Part shown: positions 9,572 through 19,230 of the stretch, one piece after another
Numbering within the stretch: position 1 is the stretch's first letter
Layout of the letters: every line of letters begins with the position of its first letter
Notes under the pieces: generated by a model
Told to the model about the DNA's origin: nothing
Seen by the model: only the letters and a program-made list of their open reading frames with translations
Databases searched by the model: none
Assembly (NCBI RefSeq): GCF_026130175.1
Contig: NZ_JAIGNI010000037.1
Span: 1-64,000 of the forward strand
Direction of reading: 5' to 3'
DNA from: Lyngbya sp. CCAP 1446/10
Lineage (GTDB): Bacteria > Cyanobacteriota > Cyanobacteriia > Cyanobacteriales > Microcoleaceae
Length of the DNA: 64,000 nucleotides
Program-made: the position numbers and the translations under genes

Positions 9572-9742
9572 AGGCAAAAGAAACCCGGTTTATACCAGAA
9601 ATCCTAGGTTTAACAACCAGAAATTTAAGAAACCGGGTTTCTTTCTAGAATCCTAGGCGATGCTTTGCAAAAGAAACCCGGTTTATACCGTAAATCTTAG
9701 GTTTAGCAACCAGAAATTCAAGAAACCGGGTTTCTAAAACCC
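9572..9742. repeat. Paired hairpin repeats (AAACCGGGTTTC type)
   Basis: Two similar inverted-repeat units lie in the gap before the SDR gene: GAAACCCGGTTTATACC ... AAGAAACCGGGTTTCTT (about 9579-9644) and the same again (about 9672-9737), each with a 30-40 base loop containing CCTAGG/TTTAGG-type sequence. The same arms occur at several other places in the window (13530, 31760, 40480, 60945), so this is a dispersed family. The first could end the xthA transcript. Confidence 0.8.
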
Positions 9743-9833
9743 CTTGCAGAAAATTGCTTCTTCAATCCGTTAAATCCGTTACAGAATCAGTTGCCGAACT
9801 TTCTTCTCCTCTAACAACCAACCAACAAAAATT

Positions 9834-10709
9834 ATGTTCTTAGTAACTGGAGCAACAGGCGCACTAGGCCGCCGAATAGTACGAGAAATCAGACAGCAAG
9901 AAAAGCCTGTCCGCGCATTTGTTCGCCTCGCTTCTCGCTATTCAGAACTAGAAAACCGAGGCGCAGAAATTTTTATCGGCGACTTGAAACAAGACAAAGA
10001 CATCAAAAAAGCTTGTCAAGGAGTGCAATACATCATCAGCACCCACGGCACCGGCGGCGACGTTCAAGCAGTACACTACCGCGCCAACATAGAACTAATC
10101 GACTGCGCCAAAGAAGCCGGAGTTGAGCATTTTGTCTTTATTTCGGTACTGGGAGTCGATCGCGGATATGAAGATTCAGCAGTATTCAAAGCCAAGCGAG
10201 AAGTCGAAAAATACCTGCAAAACAGCGGATTAAATTATACCATTTTGCGGCCTGCCGGTTTCGCTTCGAGCCTGCTGCCACTGGCCGAAAGATTTAGAGA
10301 AACCGGACTTTACCTGCTGATTGGCGACGGCAAAAACCGCACCTCTGTTGTCAGTACCGACGACTTGGCAAAAATTGCCGTAGACTCACCAACTACTGAA
10401 GGCGCGCGCAACCAAATTTTACCAGTCGGCGGCCCGGATGTTCTGAGCAGAGACGACATTGCTCGCATTTTCGGACGCTTGTTCAATCGCGAACCTCTGG
10501 TAATTAACCCGCCCTTGGTTGTGTTTGACGGATTGCGAAATGCCTTGGGCTTGTTGAATCCTCAAGCTCAAAAAGGCTTAGGAACTTTGCGGGTATTGCT
10601 GGCTAATGAGTTTTTCTGCACTCCCGAAGAAGTGCAAAATCTGGAATCAATCTACGGCATGAGAATGGAATCTCTGGAAAGCTTTTTGCGGCGCAATTTG
10701 AGCGTTTAA
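9834..10709 (+). CDS. NmrA/Ycf39-like NAD(P)-binding protein
   Basis: Atypical short-chain dehydrogenase/reductase. The N-terminus MFLVTGATGALGRRIV has the GxxGxxG dinucleotide-binding loop (residues 6-12), followed by an NADP-type basic stretch and GDLKQDKDIKKACQG. The YxxxK catalytic motif is absent, as in NmrA/Ycf39-type members; FKAKREVEKYL and TILRPAGFASSL match the family core. Length 291. Relatives act as assembly factors or isoflavone-reductase-like enzymes; the exact role is unknown. It starts at ATG 9834, convergent with the EAL gene 46 bases downstream. Confidence 0.85.
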   Translation: MFLVTGATGALGRRIVREIRQQEKPVRAFVRLASRYSELENRGAEIFIGDLKQDKDIKKACQGVQYIISTHGTGGDVQAVHYRANIELIDCAKEAGVEHFVFISVLGVDRGYEDSAVFKAKREVEKYLQNSGLNYTILRPAGFASSLLPLAERFRETGLYLLIGDGKNRTSVVSTDDLAKIAVDSPTTEGARNQILPVGGPDVLSRDDIARIFGRLFNREPLVINPPLVVFDGLRNALGLLNPQAQKGLGTLRVLLANEFFCTPEEVQNLESIYGMRMESLESFLRRNLSV

Positions 10710-10755
10710 AAGACTCGTTTGCAGTTGCACAAAAACCAACGCAACTACAAACATT

Positions 10756-11880
10756 TTAATCAGACAAAGAAACAGCTTGTACTCCACCAATATAGCTAGT
10801 ATTTGTTATGGGCGGAGAAGTCGGCTTAGCAATCAAATAACCTTGAACAAAATTGGCTCCTCGTTCCCGAACCCAATCTAATTCCTCGACCGTTTCCACA
10901 CCTTCAGCCACAGTTTTAATCTCTAATTGAACGGCAATTTCTAACATTTTTTCAGTAATTAGTGCCTTATAATAATCTTGATGGACGTTGCGAATCAATT
11001 GCATATCTAACTTAATAAAATCGGGACGCAACTGGTGCATCAAATTTAGATTAGAAGAACCGCTGCCAAAATCGTCCAGGGCAATTAAAAATCCGGCCTC
11101 TCGGTAAAACCTCAGAATATTTATCAAGTGATCGATATCAGGGGGGTGCTGAGATTCCGCTACTTCAAAAACAATATTGCTGTGAGGAATTCCCGCTTCA
11201 TCAATAGCCTGTACTGTTCTTCGCAGGCACGTAGCGGGATCGTAAACTGAAGTTGGAGAAAAATTAATAAAAAGTAGTTCTTTGATTTCGTGTACTTTGG
11301 CTTCGCGAATGGCACGAGTCCGGGCTAAAGCATCTAGTTGAAAAATTATACCTGCTGATTCAGCTTGACCGAAAAGCCGACCCGGAGGAATTAAGTTTCC
11401 TTGCTCGTCAATACCTCGGAGTAGTGCTTCGTGGGCAAAAATCTTAGAAGTATCTGAGGTATAAACTATGGGCTGAAAATGTGTAGTAATGCGTTCTTCG
11501 GATAATAAATCTAACAGCCAATCAGACTTGCTGAAGTTAATAAAAGAGTCTAAGGAAGTGCTGCGATAAAAATCTCTAAGTTTCGGCTGTTCAACTTCGC
11601 GCATCCACAAAACTTTTGTTTCTTTCAACTCTTGATTTGTCAGAACCGAGGCTGCTAGGGTGCTAAACTTTTCTTTTGCTATTCCCCCCAGGCTAATGTA
11701 CAAACACTTGCTCTCCTCTAAAAACTGGAATTCAAGTTTAGCCCCTGTCAGTGCAGAAATAACCTTGTTCAGCGTGTGTGACACTGGAAACCACAGGTAT
11801 AAACCTCCGCTGCCCTCTATTTTTTCGGGTACTGTTTCGCAGCGAGAGCAGGAGCCGAAGGTTTTGCCACTTCTTTTCAC
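10756..11880 (-). CDS. EAL-domain cyclic di-GMP phosphodiesterase
   Basis: Hydrolyses c-di-GMP to pGpG. The C-terminal EAL domain (about residues 130-365) keeps the catalytic set: HEALLRG, INFSP, FEVAES, DDFGSG, IKLDMQLIR and AEGVETVEE, so it is probably active. The N-terminal 110 residues hold a CxxC (SCSRC) and resemble the uncharacterised region found before EAL in cyanobacteria; it may be sensory. I chose the GTG start at 11880 (VKRSGKTFGSCSRC) because a perfect GGAGG lies at 11889-11893, 8 bases upstream; an in-frame ATG at 11937 would add 19 hydrophobic residues and lacks such a site. Expected effect is on motility versus sessile growth, inferred from family. Confidence 0.9.
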   Translation of the reverse strand: MKRSGKTFGSCSRCETVPEKIEGSGGLYLWFPVSHTLNKVISALTGAKLEFQFLEESKCLYISLGGIAKEKFSTLAASVLTNQELKETKVLWMREVEQPKLRDFYRSTSLDSFINFSKSDWLLDLLSEERITTHFQPIVYTSDTSKIFAHEALLRGIDEQGNLIPPGRLFGQAESAGIIFQLDALARTRAIREAKVHEIKELLFINFSPTSVYDPATCLRRTVQAIDEAGIPHSNIVFEVAESQHPPDIDHLINILRFYREAGFLIALDDFGSGSSNLNLMHQLRPDFIKLDMQLIRNVHQDYYKALITEKMLEIAVQLEIKTVAEGVETVEELDWVRERGANFVQGYLIAKPTSPPITNTSYIGGVQAVSLSD

Positions 11881-12342
11881 TAGAATATCCTCCGATTTTT
11901 GAATTAATTTCAGAATTACTATAATATAGATTATCAAATCTAAGCCTATTCAGCTATTAATACATCTACCTCAAGGTGTAAATATTGATTAAGGAATCGT
12001 TAAAAAATATTAGGGCAGTGTTTTTACTTGCCTCTGGTTTCAAACCTTGGTAAAATTTATAAGCACCGAATCGAGTAAATACAATCAAACCCTGTCCCGA
12101 ATCTCAACAAAGGGAGAATATTCAGACTTGCTCTCTACTTTCTACTGCTGCTCTGATTCTTGACACATTATTCTCTACATTGCTTTGCAAAAATAACGGT
12201 TATAGTTAATTTTTAGGGTCAAGGGGGATTAACAGCCCGATCGCCAATTTCAGCCCCACCATAAGTATAGAACGCCTCGCGATCGCCCAAACCAAACTAA
12301 AACAAACTCAGTTGCTGCGGAATATCCGATTTAATTTTAAAA
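11881..12342. other. Intergenic region upstream of the EAL gene
   Basis: About 460 AT-rich bases between the EAL gene start and tRNA-Pro. It must carry the EAL promoter reading left, but I see no box worth naming. No repeat or conserved small frame was found; the short frame at 12312-12515 is antisense to the tRNA and is an artefact. Confidence 0.4.
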
Positions 12343-12416
12343 TCGGGATGACAGGATTTGAACCTGCGACCCCCTCGTCCCGAACGAGGTGCGCTACCAA
12401 GCTGCGCTACATCCCG
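12343..12416 (-). tRNA. tRNA-Pro (anticodon CGG)
   Basis: A 74-base cloverleaf on the minus strand. The acceptor stem is CGGGATG/CATCCCG with discriminator A at 12343. The D arm is GCGC-AGCTTGGTA-GCGC, the anticodon stem CCTCG/CGAGG encloses the loop TTCGGGA (anticodon CGG, reading CCG), and the T arm has GCAGG-TTCAAAT-CCTGT. CCA is not encoded. No introns. All stems pair without mismatch except the final T-stem G-T. Confidence 0.97.
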
Positions 12417-12511
12417 AATTTAGTCAATATAGTTTTAGCATATCACTCAGGTAAAAACTTAGCCAGCTCGTATATAATGTTTTGTAAAATATTACTCAGG
12501 CGGAGACAAAC

Positions 12512-13381
12512 GTGACGGTTAAGCCCCAGTGGTTGCGAGTTAAAGCCCCTCAGTGGGAGCGCGTCGGCAATGTTAAAGAAATTTTGCGGGATTTATCCCT
12601 GAATACGGTTTGCGAAGAGGCTTCGTGTCCCAACATCGGCGAATGCTTCAGCGCAGGTACTGCCACATTTTTGATTATGGGCCCGGCTTGTACCCGTGCC
12701 TGTCCTTACTGCGATATCGATTTTGAGAAAAAGCCCCAAGCTTTAGATCCGACGGAACCAGAAAGATTAGCGCAGGCGGTGCAGCGACTCAAACTCAACC
12801 ACGTCGTGATTACCTCTGTTAACCGGGATGATTTGCCGGATGGGGGCGCATCTCAGTTTGTCGAGTGCATTCAAGCGGTGCGATCGACAATGCCCGATAC
12901 AACTATAGAAGTTTTGATTCCCGACTTGTGTGGCAACTGGCAAGCTTTAGAAATTATTCTCGCAGCCAAGCCCGATGTACTGAATCACAATACTGAAACC
13001 GTAAAGCGACTTTACCGCAAGGTGCGACCACAAGGAAAGTACGATCGCACCCTGGAACTTTTGCAGCGCAGCCGGGAAATCGCACCAGCGGTTTATACCA
13101 AATCCGGGATCATGGTGGGATTAGGAGAAACAGACGCCGAAATTCGGGAGGCGATGCAGGACTTGCGGGCTGTTGGCTGCGATATTTTGACAGTTGGACA
13201 GTATCTACAACCGACTCAAAAGCACTTGAACGTAGAAAGCTTTGTACCGCCAGAACAGTTTGATGCTTGGAGAGAGTTTGGCGAATCTTTGGGATTCTTG
13301 CAAGTTGTCGCTTCTCCCTTAACTCGCAGTTCGTATCACGCCGAACAAGTGAGGGAATTGATGAAGCTTTACCCACGCTAG
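12512..13381 (+). CDS. lipA: Lipoyl synthase
   Basis: Radical SAM enzyme that inserts two sulfurs into the octanoyl group on lipoyl-dependent proteins (pyruvate dehydrogenase E2, glycine cleavage H). It shows both iron-sulfur cluster sites: the auxiliary cluster [12 protein letters not shown] (about residues 34-45) and the radical [11 protein letters not shown] (about 60-67). The conserved C-terminal Arg-Ser-Ser motif is visible in [11 protein letters not shown]. Length 289 is normal. The GTG start at 12512 gives the usual [18 protein letters not shown]. Many cyanobacteria carry two lipA genes; which copy this is cannot be decided here. Confidence 0.96.
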   Translation: MTVKPQWLRVKAPQWERVGNVKEILRDLSLNTVCEEASCPNIGECFSAGTATFLIMGPACTRACPYCDIDFEKKPQALDPTEPERLAQAVQRLKLNHVVITSVNRDDLPDGGASQFVECIQAVRSTMPDTTIEVLIPDLCGNWQALEIILAAKPDVLNHNTETVKRLYRKVRPQGKYDRTLELLQRSREIAPAVYTKSGIMVGLGETDAEIREAMQDLRAVGCDILTVGQYLQPTQKHLNVESFVPPEQFDAWREFGESLGFLQVVASPLTRSSYHAEQVRELMKLYPR

Positions 13382-14082
13382 CAATTTTAATTGGAGTTAA
13401 CTCACGCGATAGAGAACCATTCTCAATTGCTGGCGCTCTGAGGTAAAGTTAACCGGGAAGCCACGGCAAACAGCAAAAAAATATCGGCCTCGCGCCCCAT
13501 CAAACTCCATACTTACGCCAAAAATATTGAGAAACCGGGTTTCTTCCTCAAATTCTGGGTTTAAATCCAGAATTTTTGTCGAGAAACCCGGTTTTTGCGT
13601 CAGGCGCGAGCTTCGGTAATGCGAACTGTAAAAACTCTGAAGTTCATAACCGGCAACGGATTCAAGTTCCGCAAACTGCCAGTATTTAATCAAGATCGCC
13701 GAATTATGTAAAGTTTTATTAAAAAAATACCTATTTTTCTGAAGTGATCGGGAACCAGGTTATTGGTGATGAAGATTAACTTAACTTCTGACGAACGTCA
13801 CTTGTTTTTAGCCAGTCACTATCTATACTAGCTACAGAAACAAAGAAGTACAACGCACTTTTCGGGCCTTCAACCTGTTACATCAGAAAGTTCTTAGCGT
13901 TTTCCCGAATCTTGGTAAAACAAGTGGGGCAGCAAAAGCTCGATCGAACAACAGCACAAAGTCAGGAAAGTTAGTCAAGAAACAAACAGCGGCGATGCTT
14001 CTTCTTAACAAAGTGGGCATCATAATTATAAATAACCGCTAAGCGTAGCATCTTTTCACCAAAAGCAATTGAGAAAATCACT
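13382..14082. other. Intergenic region with repeat, upstream of the sigma factor
   Basis: About 700 bases. At 13530-13597 there is an inverted repeat of the AAACCGGGTTTC family (GAGAAACCGGGTTTCTTCC ... CGAGAAACCCGGTTTTTG). A minus-strand open frame at 13397-13693 runs across this repeat and is probably not a gene. The last 300 bases should hold the sigma-factor promoter(s), but no box is convincing. Confidence 0.5.
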
Positions 14083-15351
14083 ATGCCAGCCACCTCTTTT
14101 TACGCTCAAGCTGAATTCGACGAACAACTGCGAGTGAATCCCTTGCAAGATGTAGATGTGTTGGATGAAGATGCTGAAGAAGCTGGAGACGAACCCATCG
14201 ACCAAGATGCAGCAGAGACTGAAGATGCAGACACAGCATCCAAATTGCAAAAAAATGCTAACCGCCGCACTACAGATTTAGTGCGCCTGTACTTACAAGA
14301 AATCGGTCGGGTTCGTCTCTTGGGTAGAGACGAAGAAGTTTCTGAAGCTCAAAAAGTTCAGCGCTACATCAAATTGATGGAATTGCGCAACACCGTCGCT
14401 TCTCAGGAAGAAGGGCTGATTCAAAGCTTCGTACATTTAATTCAAGTGCGCGATCGGCTGTCTGCACAGTTGGGACACAAACCTTCCCTAGAACGCTGGG
14501 CATTAACCGCCGGTGTCAGTGACGTGCCAGAACTCAAGCGAATTATGGCCGAAGGCAAGCGCCATTGGGCTGAGTTGGCAGAGATGACGGTGGAGGAAAT
14601 CGAAAGAATTCAATCTGAAGGCGTTGAAGCAAAAGACCACATGATTAAGGCGAACCTGCGCCTGGTAGTTTCGGTGGCGAAAAAATATCAAAATCGCGGT
14701 TTAGAATTGCTCGATTTAATACAAGAAGGTACTCTCGGACTGGAACGAGCTGTCGAAAAATTCGATCCGACGCGGGGCTATCGGTTTAGTACCTATGCCT
14801 ACTGGTGGATTCGGCAGGGAATCACGCGGGCGATCGCAACTCAAAGCCGTACCATTCGCCTCCCGGTTCACATCACCGAAAAACTTAATAAAATCAAGAA
14901 AGCCCAGCGCAAAATTTCTCAAGAAAAAGGTCGGACAGCTACGATCGAAGATATCGGCGTTGAGTTGGACATGACCGCCGCCCAAGTTCGGGAAGTATTG
15001 CTGCGAGTCCCCCGCTCTGTTTCTCTGGAAACTAAAGTGGGCAACGAAAAAGATACAGAATTGGGCGACTTGCTCGAAACCGACAGCATCTCCCCAGAAG
15101 AAATGCTGATGCGAGAAGCTCTGCACCGCGACTTGCAGCAACTGTTGGCAGATTTGACCAGCCGCGAACGAGATGTAATTCTGATGCGCTTTGGTTTGGG
15201 TGACGGACACCCCTACTCTCTGGCAGAAATCGGTCGTGCTCTCGACTTGTCCCGCGAGCGAGTCCGCCAAATTGAAGCTAAGGCTTTGCAAAAACTCCGT
15301 CAACCGAAGCGCCGCAACCGCGTCCGTGACTATCTGGAGTCTCTGAATTAA
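14083..15351 (+). CDS. sigC: Group 2 RNA polymerase sigma-70 factor (SigC-like)
   Basis: Directs RNA polymerase to a subset of promoters. The 422 residues contain region 1.2 (TDLVRLYLQEIGRVRLLGRD, about 66-85), region 2 with YRFSTYAYWWIRQGITRAIA (about 230-249), region 3 and region 4.2 (SLAEIGRALDLSRERVRQIE, about 383-402). Group 1-like sequence with a shorter acidic N-terminus (about residues 20-50, rich in Asp/Glu) points to group 2. The N-terminus MPATSFYAQAEF is what I remember for cyanobacterial SigC, which has been linked to stationary phase, carbon/nitrogen and heat responses; the subgroup is less certain than the family. It starts at ATG 14083. The PerR-like gene follows 245 bases downstream on the same strand. 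Confidence 0.9.
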   Translation: MPATSFYAQAEFDEQLRVNPLQDVDVLDEDAEEAGDEPIDQDAAETEDADTASKLQKNANRRTTDLVRLYLQEIGRVRLLGRDEEVSEAQKVQRYIKLMELRNTVASQEEGLIQSFVHLIQVRDRLSAQLGHKPSLERWALTAGVSDVPELKRIMAEGKRHWAELAEMTVEEIERIQSEGVEAKDHMIKANLRLVVSVAKKYQNRGLELLDLIQEGTLGLERAVEKFDPTRGYRFSTYAYWWIRQGITRAIATQSRTIRLPVHITEKLNKIKKAQRKISQEKGRTATIEDIGVELDMTAAQVREVLLRVPRSVSLETKVGNEKDTELGDLLETDSISPEEMLMREALHRDLQQLLADLTSRERDVILMRFGLGDGHPYSLAEIGRALDLSRERVRQIEAKALQKLRQPKRRNRVRDYLESLN

Positions 15352-15596
15352 ATTAATGGGTGTGCATCTACTGTCGGTTTCTGAATTTAGATAGAAGGCG
15401 GAAAGCAGAAGTATTGATTTCTACTTCTCAACGATTTCTCTGTCTTCTGTCTGGGGCTTTCGGGCCTGTTTACGATCTAAAAATATCAAAAAATAAATTT
15501 TTTCCTCAACCTTTTTTCAACAAGCTTCGATATTTGCACAATATCTCGATCGTTGTGTATGATTGTCAATAGGCAGACTTTCTTGAGAGGGTCATA

Positions 15597-16124
15597 ATGG
15601 CACTTTACACCGCGTCTTCATTCAAATCCGAACTCAATGACAAAGGCTGGCGGATGACTCCCCAACGGGAAACCATCTTGCACGTATTTCAGAACCTCCC
15701 CAAAGGCAATCACCTGAGCGCCGAGGATTTGTATACTTTGTTGAAAAATCGGGGGGAAAACATTAGCTTGTCCACCATTTACCGAACTTTGAAGTTAATG
15801 GCAAGGATGAGCCTGCTCCGCGAACTAGAACTAGCAGAAGGTCACAAACACTATGAAATAAACCAACCTTATCCGCACCACCACCATCACTTAGTCTGCG
15901 TTCAGTGCAACAGAACGATCGAGTTTAACAACGATTCGATCTTAAAAATTGGCATGAAGCAATCTGAAAAGTCTGGATTGCACCTGCTAGACTGCCAGCT
16001 AACCATTCATACGGTGTGCCATGAAGCTTTGCGGATGGGATGGCCGTCTTTGGTTTCCAGCAATTGGTCTTGTCCGAAGTCGATCGCCGAAAACGGTCAC
16101 AACGCTCTGGATTCAATCGAGTGA
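15597..16124 (+). CDS. perR: Fur-family regulator, PerR/FurC-like
   Basis: Metal-dependent transcriptional repressor. The N-terminal winged helix contains WRMTPQRETILHVFQNLP and the recognition-helix segment LSTIYRTLKLMARM (about residues 60-73). The C-terminal dimer domain has the regulatory His cluster PYPHHHHHLVCVQCNRT (about 90-106), with CVQC as half of the structural zinc site; the second pair is reduced to VCHEA, so one Cys is missing. In cyanobacteria this sequence group is the peroxide-sensing PerR/FurC, which controls peroxiredoxin and related genes. The C-terminus extends about 25 residues past the usual end. Start ATG 15597. Subgroup (PerR rather than Zur or Fur) is from memory. 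Confidence 0.85.
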   Translation: MALYTASSFKSELNDKGWRMTPQRETILHVFQNLPKGNHLSAEDLYTLLKNRGENISLSTIYRTLKLMARMSLLRELELAEGHKHYEINQPYPHHHHHLVCVQCNRTIEFNNDSILKIGMKQSEKSGLHLLDCQLTIHTVCHEALRMGWPSLVSSNWSCPKSIAENGHNALDSIE

Positions 16125-16295
16125 ATATACACTATTTTCGCGTTTCAAGTACAGATTGTTACAATAATTAACAAAAAAATCGGCGCAAGTGCGATCGCAG
16201 TTACGCCGAAACCGGTTTTTCAAGGAAAATACATCATTTCACGAATGACTCGGAAGTGAGAAACCCGATTTGTTTGATGTAGCGTCCGCAAGTCC

Positions 16296-18122
16296 TTAAA
16301 AAGTTTGGCTCAACAAATCGTCACTGCTAACGCCGTAACTGCGCTGAGCTCGATCGAGCGCGTCTCTCGTCGGAGCATCAAAAACTCCGCTGACTGAGCC
16401 TGTGTAAAAGCCGAGGCCTTGCAGCCGCGTTTGTAATTGCTGAATGCTCGATCGAGAATTGACAGTGCTGCTAATCGGAACAGCAGGAACAGCCAACCGT
16501 CGAGCCAATCCGTTTTGGAGCTCCGCCAAAGTTGCCGGAGTGGCAATACCCGTCGCCGGCGACAAATTGCGTTCCTGCTGAAACGACAGCACCGCCCATT
16601 CAGTCTCGGCTCCAAATACTCCGTTCACCGGGCCGGGATTTTTACCCAGACTTCTGAGCGCTGATTGAAGCTGTAGGACAGCAGGCCCTGTATCACCCCG
16701 CCGGATACCCGTTGCGACTGGCTGCTGCGCCTTTGTTGCCTGCCTGTTGCCTTCTCGCAAAGCCGATCGAGTGCTGCGATCCACCCGCCCTGTCCCGAAC
16801 ATCCCGCAATCTCTCTGAAACCGGATCAAAGCTTGTTGAGTTGGTCGATCGAACCAACCGTGAATCTGGCTTCTGTAATAACCCAATTGTTGCAGCCGCC
16901 TCTGCACAAATTCTACTTCTCGGCCTCTGTCGCCCAACTCCAAAAAATCTCCAGCATTACTCTGCTCGTCATTTTCCCATGCAGCCTGCCTGTTGCCTTG
17001 CCGCAAAGCCGATCGAGTGCTGCGATCCACCCGCCCTGTCCCGAACATCCCGCAATCTCTCTGAAACCGGATCAAAGCTTGTTGAGTTGGTCGATCGAAC
17101 CAACCGTGAATCTGGCTTCTGTAATAACCCAATTGTTGCAGCCGCCTCTGCACAAATTCTACTTCTCGGCCTCTGTCGCCCAACTCCAGAAAATCTCCAG
17201 CATTACTCTGCTCGTCATTTTCCCCAGGATATGAGGTAATTTGATTAGCCCTCATCTGGGCATCGATAGCCGTCAAAGTAGCAGTATCAGCGCAGCCGTC
17301 AGAAACCAGATTGAAATCTTGCTGAAAACGAGTTACAGCGTAGAGAGTGCGTTCCCGATACTTGCCGTCAACGCCACCTTCAAAATAGCCTAAAGCTTTT
17401 AACTGCCGCTGGATCAAGTCTACCGTCGCCCCTCTGTCGCCGAACCGCAGCCCCTTGCAACCACCATTTCCCGCAATATTCCCCGGAGGCGTAGCGGGCG
17501 GAATCGGCCCGATGGAGCCAAACAGCAAAGCTAAAGTTTGCCTATCAGCAACTCCAGTCACCCGCAGCTCATTAATTCGCTGGAAATATCTCACCGCACG
17601 GACAGTAACTTCGCGAAAATTTCCTGTGGGATGAGTGTTGAAGTAGCCTAGCTGCCGCAACCTGCGCTGGAGGGCCGAAACCTCTGCACCGGTGTCTCCA
17701 AAACTGAGCTCGGTATAGCTATAGTTTGTATAAGTAGTTTTAAAAGGTCGATCGTCCTGGGCTAAACTGTTGAGAGCGATCGCCGTAGCGCGATCGGGCT
17801 GACCAGTCAGTGACAGTTGATAGTCTCGTTGAAAGTTAGTCAGAGCTTGTCTAGTTACTGGGCCGAGCTGACCGGTGGAAGAGCGGGGAAAATAACCGAG
17901 ATCCCGCAACCTGTCTTGAACAGAGCGCACATCTGGACTAACAGGATCTATTTGAGCAAAAGCCGAACCGGCCGCACTTAAAACCGACAGCATCAAAGCC
18001 AGAGATAACAAACGAACATAAGTGTAACTCGATCGATTTTGCCACTTTGGCCCATCAAAAATTTTCGACTCTGCGGGTGCTTCGCAAACAAGAGCAAGTT
18101 CGAGGTAGGCGAGGGATTCCAT
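16296..18122 (-). CDS. Seven-repeat peptidoglycan-binding protein
   Basis: Exported cell-wall protein of 608 residues made almost entirely of PG_binding_1 domains, seven by my count, each with a core like VQRRLxxLGYYxG...GxFDxxTxxAxxxFQ. The N-terminus (MESLAYLELALVCEA) is a cyanobacterial leader followed by a hydrophobic signal segment LLSLALMLSVLSAAGSAFAQ (about residues 38-57). Repeats 4 and 5 are nearly identical at DNA level (see the tandem duplication at 16732-17223). No catalytic domain such as amidase or L,D-transpeptidase is present, so it probably anchors to or organises peptidoglycan. It is alone on its strand; the start at ATG 18122 is supported by the conserved leader. Confidence 0.9.
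   Translation of the reverse strand: MESLAYLELALVCEAPAESKIFDGPKWQNRSSYTYVRLLSLALMLSVLSAAGSAFAQIDPVSPDVRSVQDRLRDLGYFPRSSTGQLGPVTRQALTNFQRDYQLSLTGQPDRATAIALNSLAQDDRPFKTTYTNYSYTELSFGDTGAEVSALQRRLRQLGYFNTHPTGNFREVTVRAVRYFQRINELRVTGVADRQTLALLFGSIGPIPPATPPGNIAGNGGCKGLRFGDRGATVDLIQRQLKALGYFEGGVDGKYRERTLYAVTRFQQDFNLVSDGCADTATLTAIDAQMRANQITSYPGENDEQSNAGDFLELGDRGREVEFVQRRLQQLGYYRSQIHGWFDRPTQQALIRFQRDCGMFGTGRVDRSTRSALRQGNRQAAWENDEQSNAGDFLELGDRGREVEFVQRRLQQLGYYRSQIHGWFDRPTQQALIRFQRDCGMFGTGRVDRSTRSALREGNRQATKAQQPVATGIRRGDTGPAVLQLQSALRSLGKNPGPVNGVFGAETEWAVLSFQQERNLSPATGIATPATLAELQNGLARRLAVPAVPISSTVNSRSSIQQLQTRLQGLGFYTGSVSGVFDAPTRDALDRAQRSYGVSSDDLLSQTF
16732..17223 (-). repeat. 246-base tandem duplication inside the peptidoglycan-binding gene
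   Basis: Two head-to-tail copies of a 246-base unit (about 16732-16977 and 16978-17223) differ at only a few bases. Each encodes 82 residues beginning ENDEQSNAGDFLELGDRG and including one full peptidoglycan-binding repeat. Near-identity means a recent in-frame duplication or active gene conversion. Confidence 0.9.
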
Positions 18123-18435
18123 AAATTTTTAGTGTGAAATTGTTTGTGGCTGTGATGTACGAGCAAACTCAAGCTGAGCTGTGAGCCGCCCAGGAGCTAT
18201 CAAGGCTAATGTTTACCTGTTTGCACGAAGCACCCGTTTCTGAAAAAAAATTACCTTCAAAAATAATTACAGGCAACAACCAAGATAGCATCGCTGTTTA
18301 GCAAGACGCGAGTGTCAGAAAAATAGTTTGCAGCCACATCTTAGCCTTCATGAGAAAAAAATCAACAGTTTTTGCGTATTATTCGCTAAAAATTAATTTA
18401 TTTATATAAAAATATTAATGATTGACGATCGACTA

Positions 18436-18477
18436 AAAATCCCCACCCTTGCTCGTTGCAAACAGGATGGGGATTTT
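18436..18477 (-). terminator. Rho-independent terminator of the 58-aa gene
   Basis: The stem AAAATCCCCA (18436-18445) pairs with TGGGGATTTT (18468-18477) around a 22-base loop. Read on the minus strand it ends in a T-run and lies 36 bases after the stop of the small gene at 18513-18689. The A/T flanks would also let it act the other way. Confidence 0.75.
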
Positions 18478-18512
18478 ATTGGTTAACTAATCTGTAAAAA
18501 TGGGACATTCAC

Positions 18513-18689
18513 TTAAATTAAGCCAAACCGATCGCAAATCAAAGCTACTCCCGCTGCAAAAACAGTAATTCCCAAGGCTACCAGCGGGTTTTGTCCTCTA
18601 CTGACTGCAAAAGAAGTGACCACCCCAGCTCCTAAAGCCGCAGTTACAGCAGCAGTCGCCAAATCTCGATCGGGACGTTTGTCGTACAT
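18513..18689 (-). CDS. Small conserved two-helix membrane protein (58 aa)
   Basis: Start MYDKRPDRDLATAAVTAALG, then a Gly/Ala-rich hydrophobic stretch, a short polar turn (SRGQNP), a second hydrophobic stretch (VALGITVFAAGVALICD) and the end RFGLI. The ATG is at 18689 and the stop at 18513; a terminator follows. This looks like two membrane-spanning helices with a short turn. I do not know a function. It is short enough to be missed by automatic calling, but codon use, the clean terminator and lack of stops support a real gene. Confidence 0.7.
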   Translation of the reverse strand: MYDKRPDRDLATAAVTAALGAGVVTSFAVSRGQNPLVALGITVFAAGVALICDRFGLI

Positions 18690-19230
18690 ATTTTTTATGG
18701 CTTAAAACTTAGATCTTGTGATCAAAGCTACCACTCTTGCTTCTACTGCGGTGAGAAACCCTTCAGTTTTGCAACTAAGCTTAAAATTTTGCTAAGTTTC
18801 TTAACATACTCTTATTAATAACATAAGTTTAAATTATGTATCTTTCCGTTTCCCTGTCAAGTTTTAGCTATTAAAACCCTTTCTCTGCTGGGCTTTTATG
18901 TCGAATTTAGGATTTTGCTGGGGCGATCACACCCACAGTCTCAGCGTCTCAGATTGTAATTCCCAATATCGTAAATAAATTTAACTTGACTTTTAGGATA
19001 AAATGTGATAATGGATTTTTGAAGCCGGAGATTAACATGAGACTGATTGCATAAATTTTTGATCGATCGACCAAGCGCAGATTAAGGCAGATCAACGCAG
19101 ATTAACGCAGATGCTTTTCCAGATATTTTGCGAATGCTGGCAATTCAAGTCTAGTAAAACTCAGAGGACTGAAGTTGTCAATACAAACCGATAATGGTTA
19201 TTTTGCAGGACATAATTTGAGCCTGAAGTC
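18690..19230. other. Intergenic stretch without a supported gene
   Basis: AT-rich sequence of about 540 bases. It contains one degenerate run of the dispersed CGCAGATTAACGCAGAT unit (about 19079-19111), which also occurs near 5230, 27410 and 62700. The short plus-strand frame at 19175-19357 overlaps the SH3 gene antisense and is rejected. Confidence 0.5.

Noticed and set aside
12312-12515. Plus-strand 67-residue frame with GFEPATPSSRTRCAT
   Set aside because: This is the familiar false protein read from the antisense of a tRNA gene, here tRNA-Pro.
13397-13693. Minus-strand 98-residue open frame after lipA
   Set aside because: It runs through a palindromic dispersed repeat and has no known domain; probably chance.
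16712-17239. Plus-strand 175-residue frame with two internal repeats
   Set aside because: It is antisense to the duplicated part of the peptidoglycan-binding gene and simply mirrors the tandem repeat.
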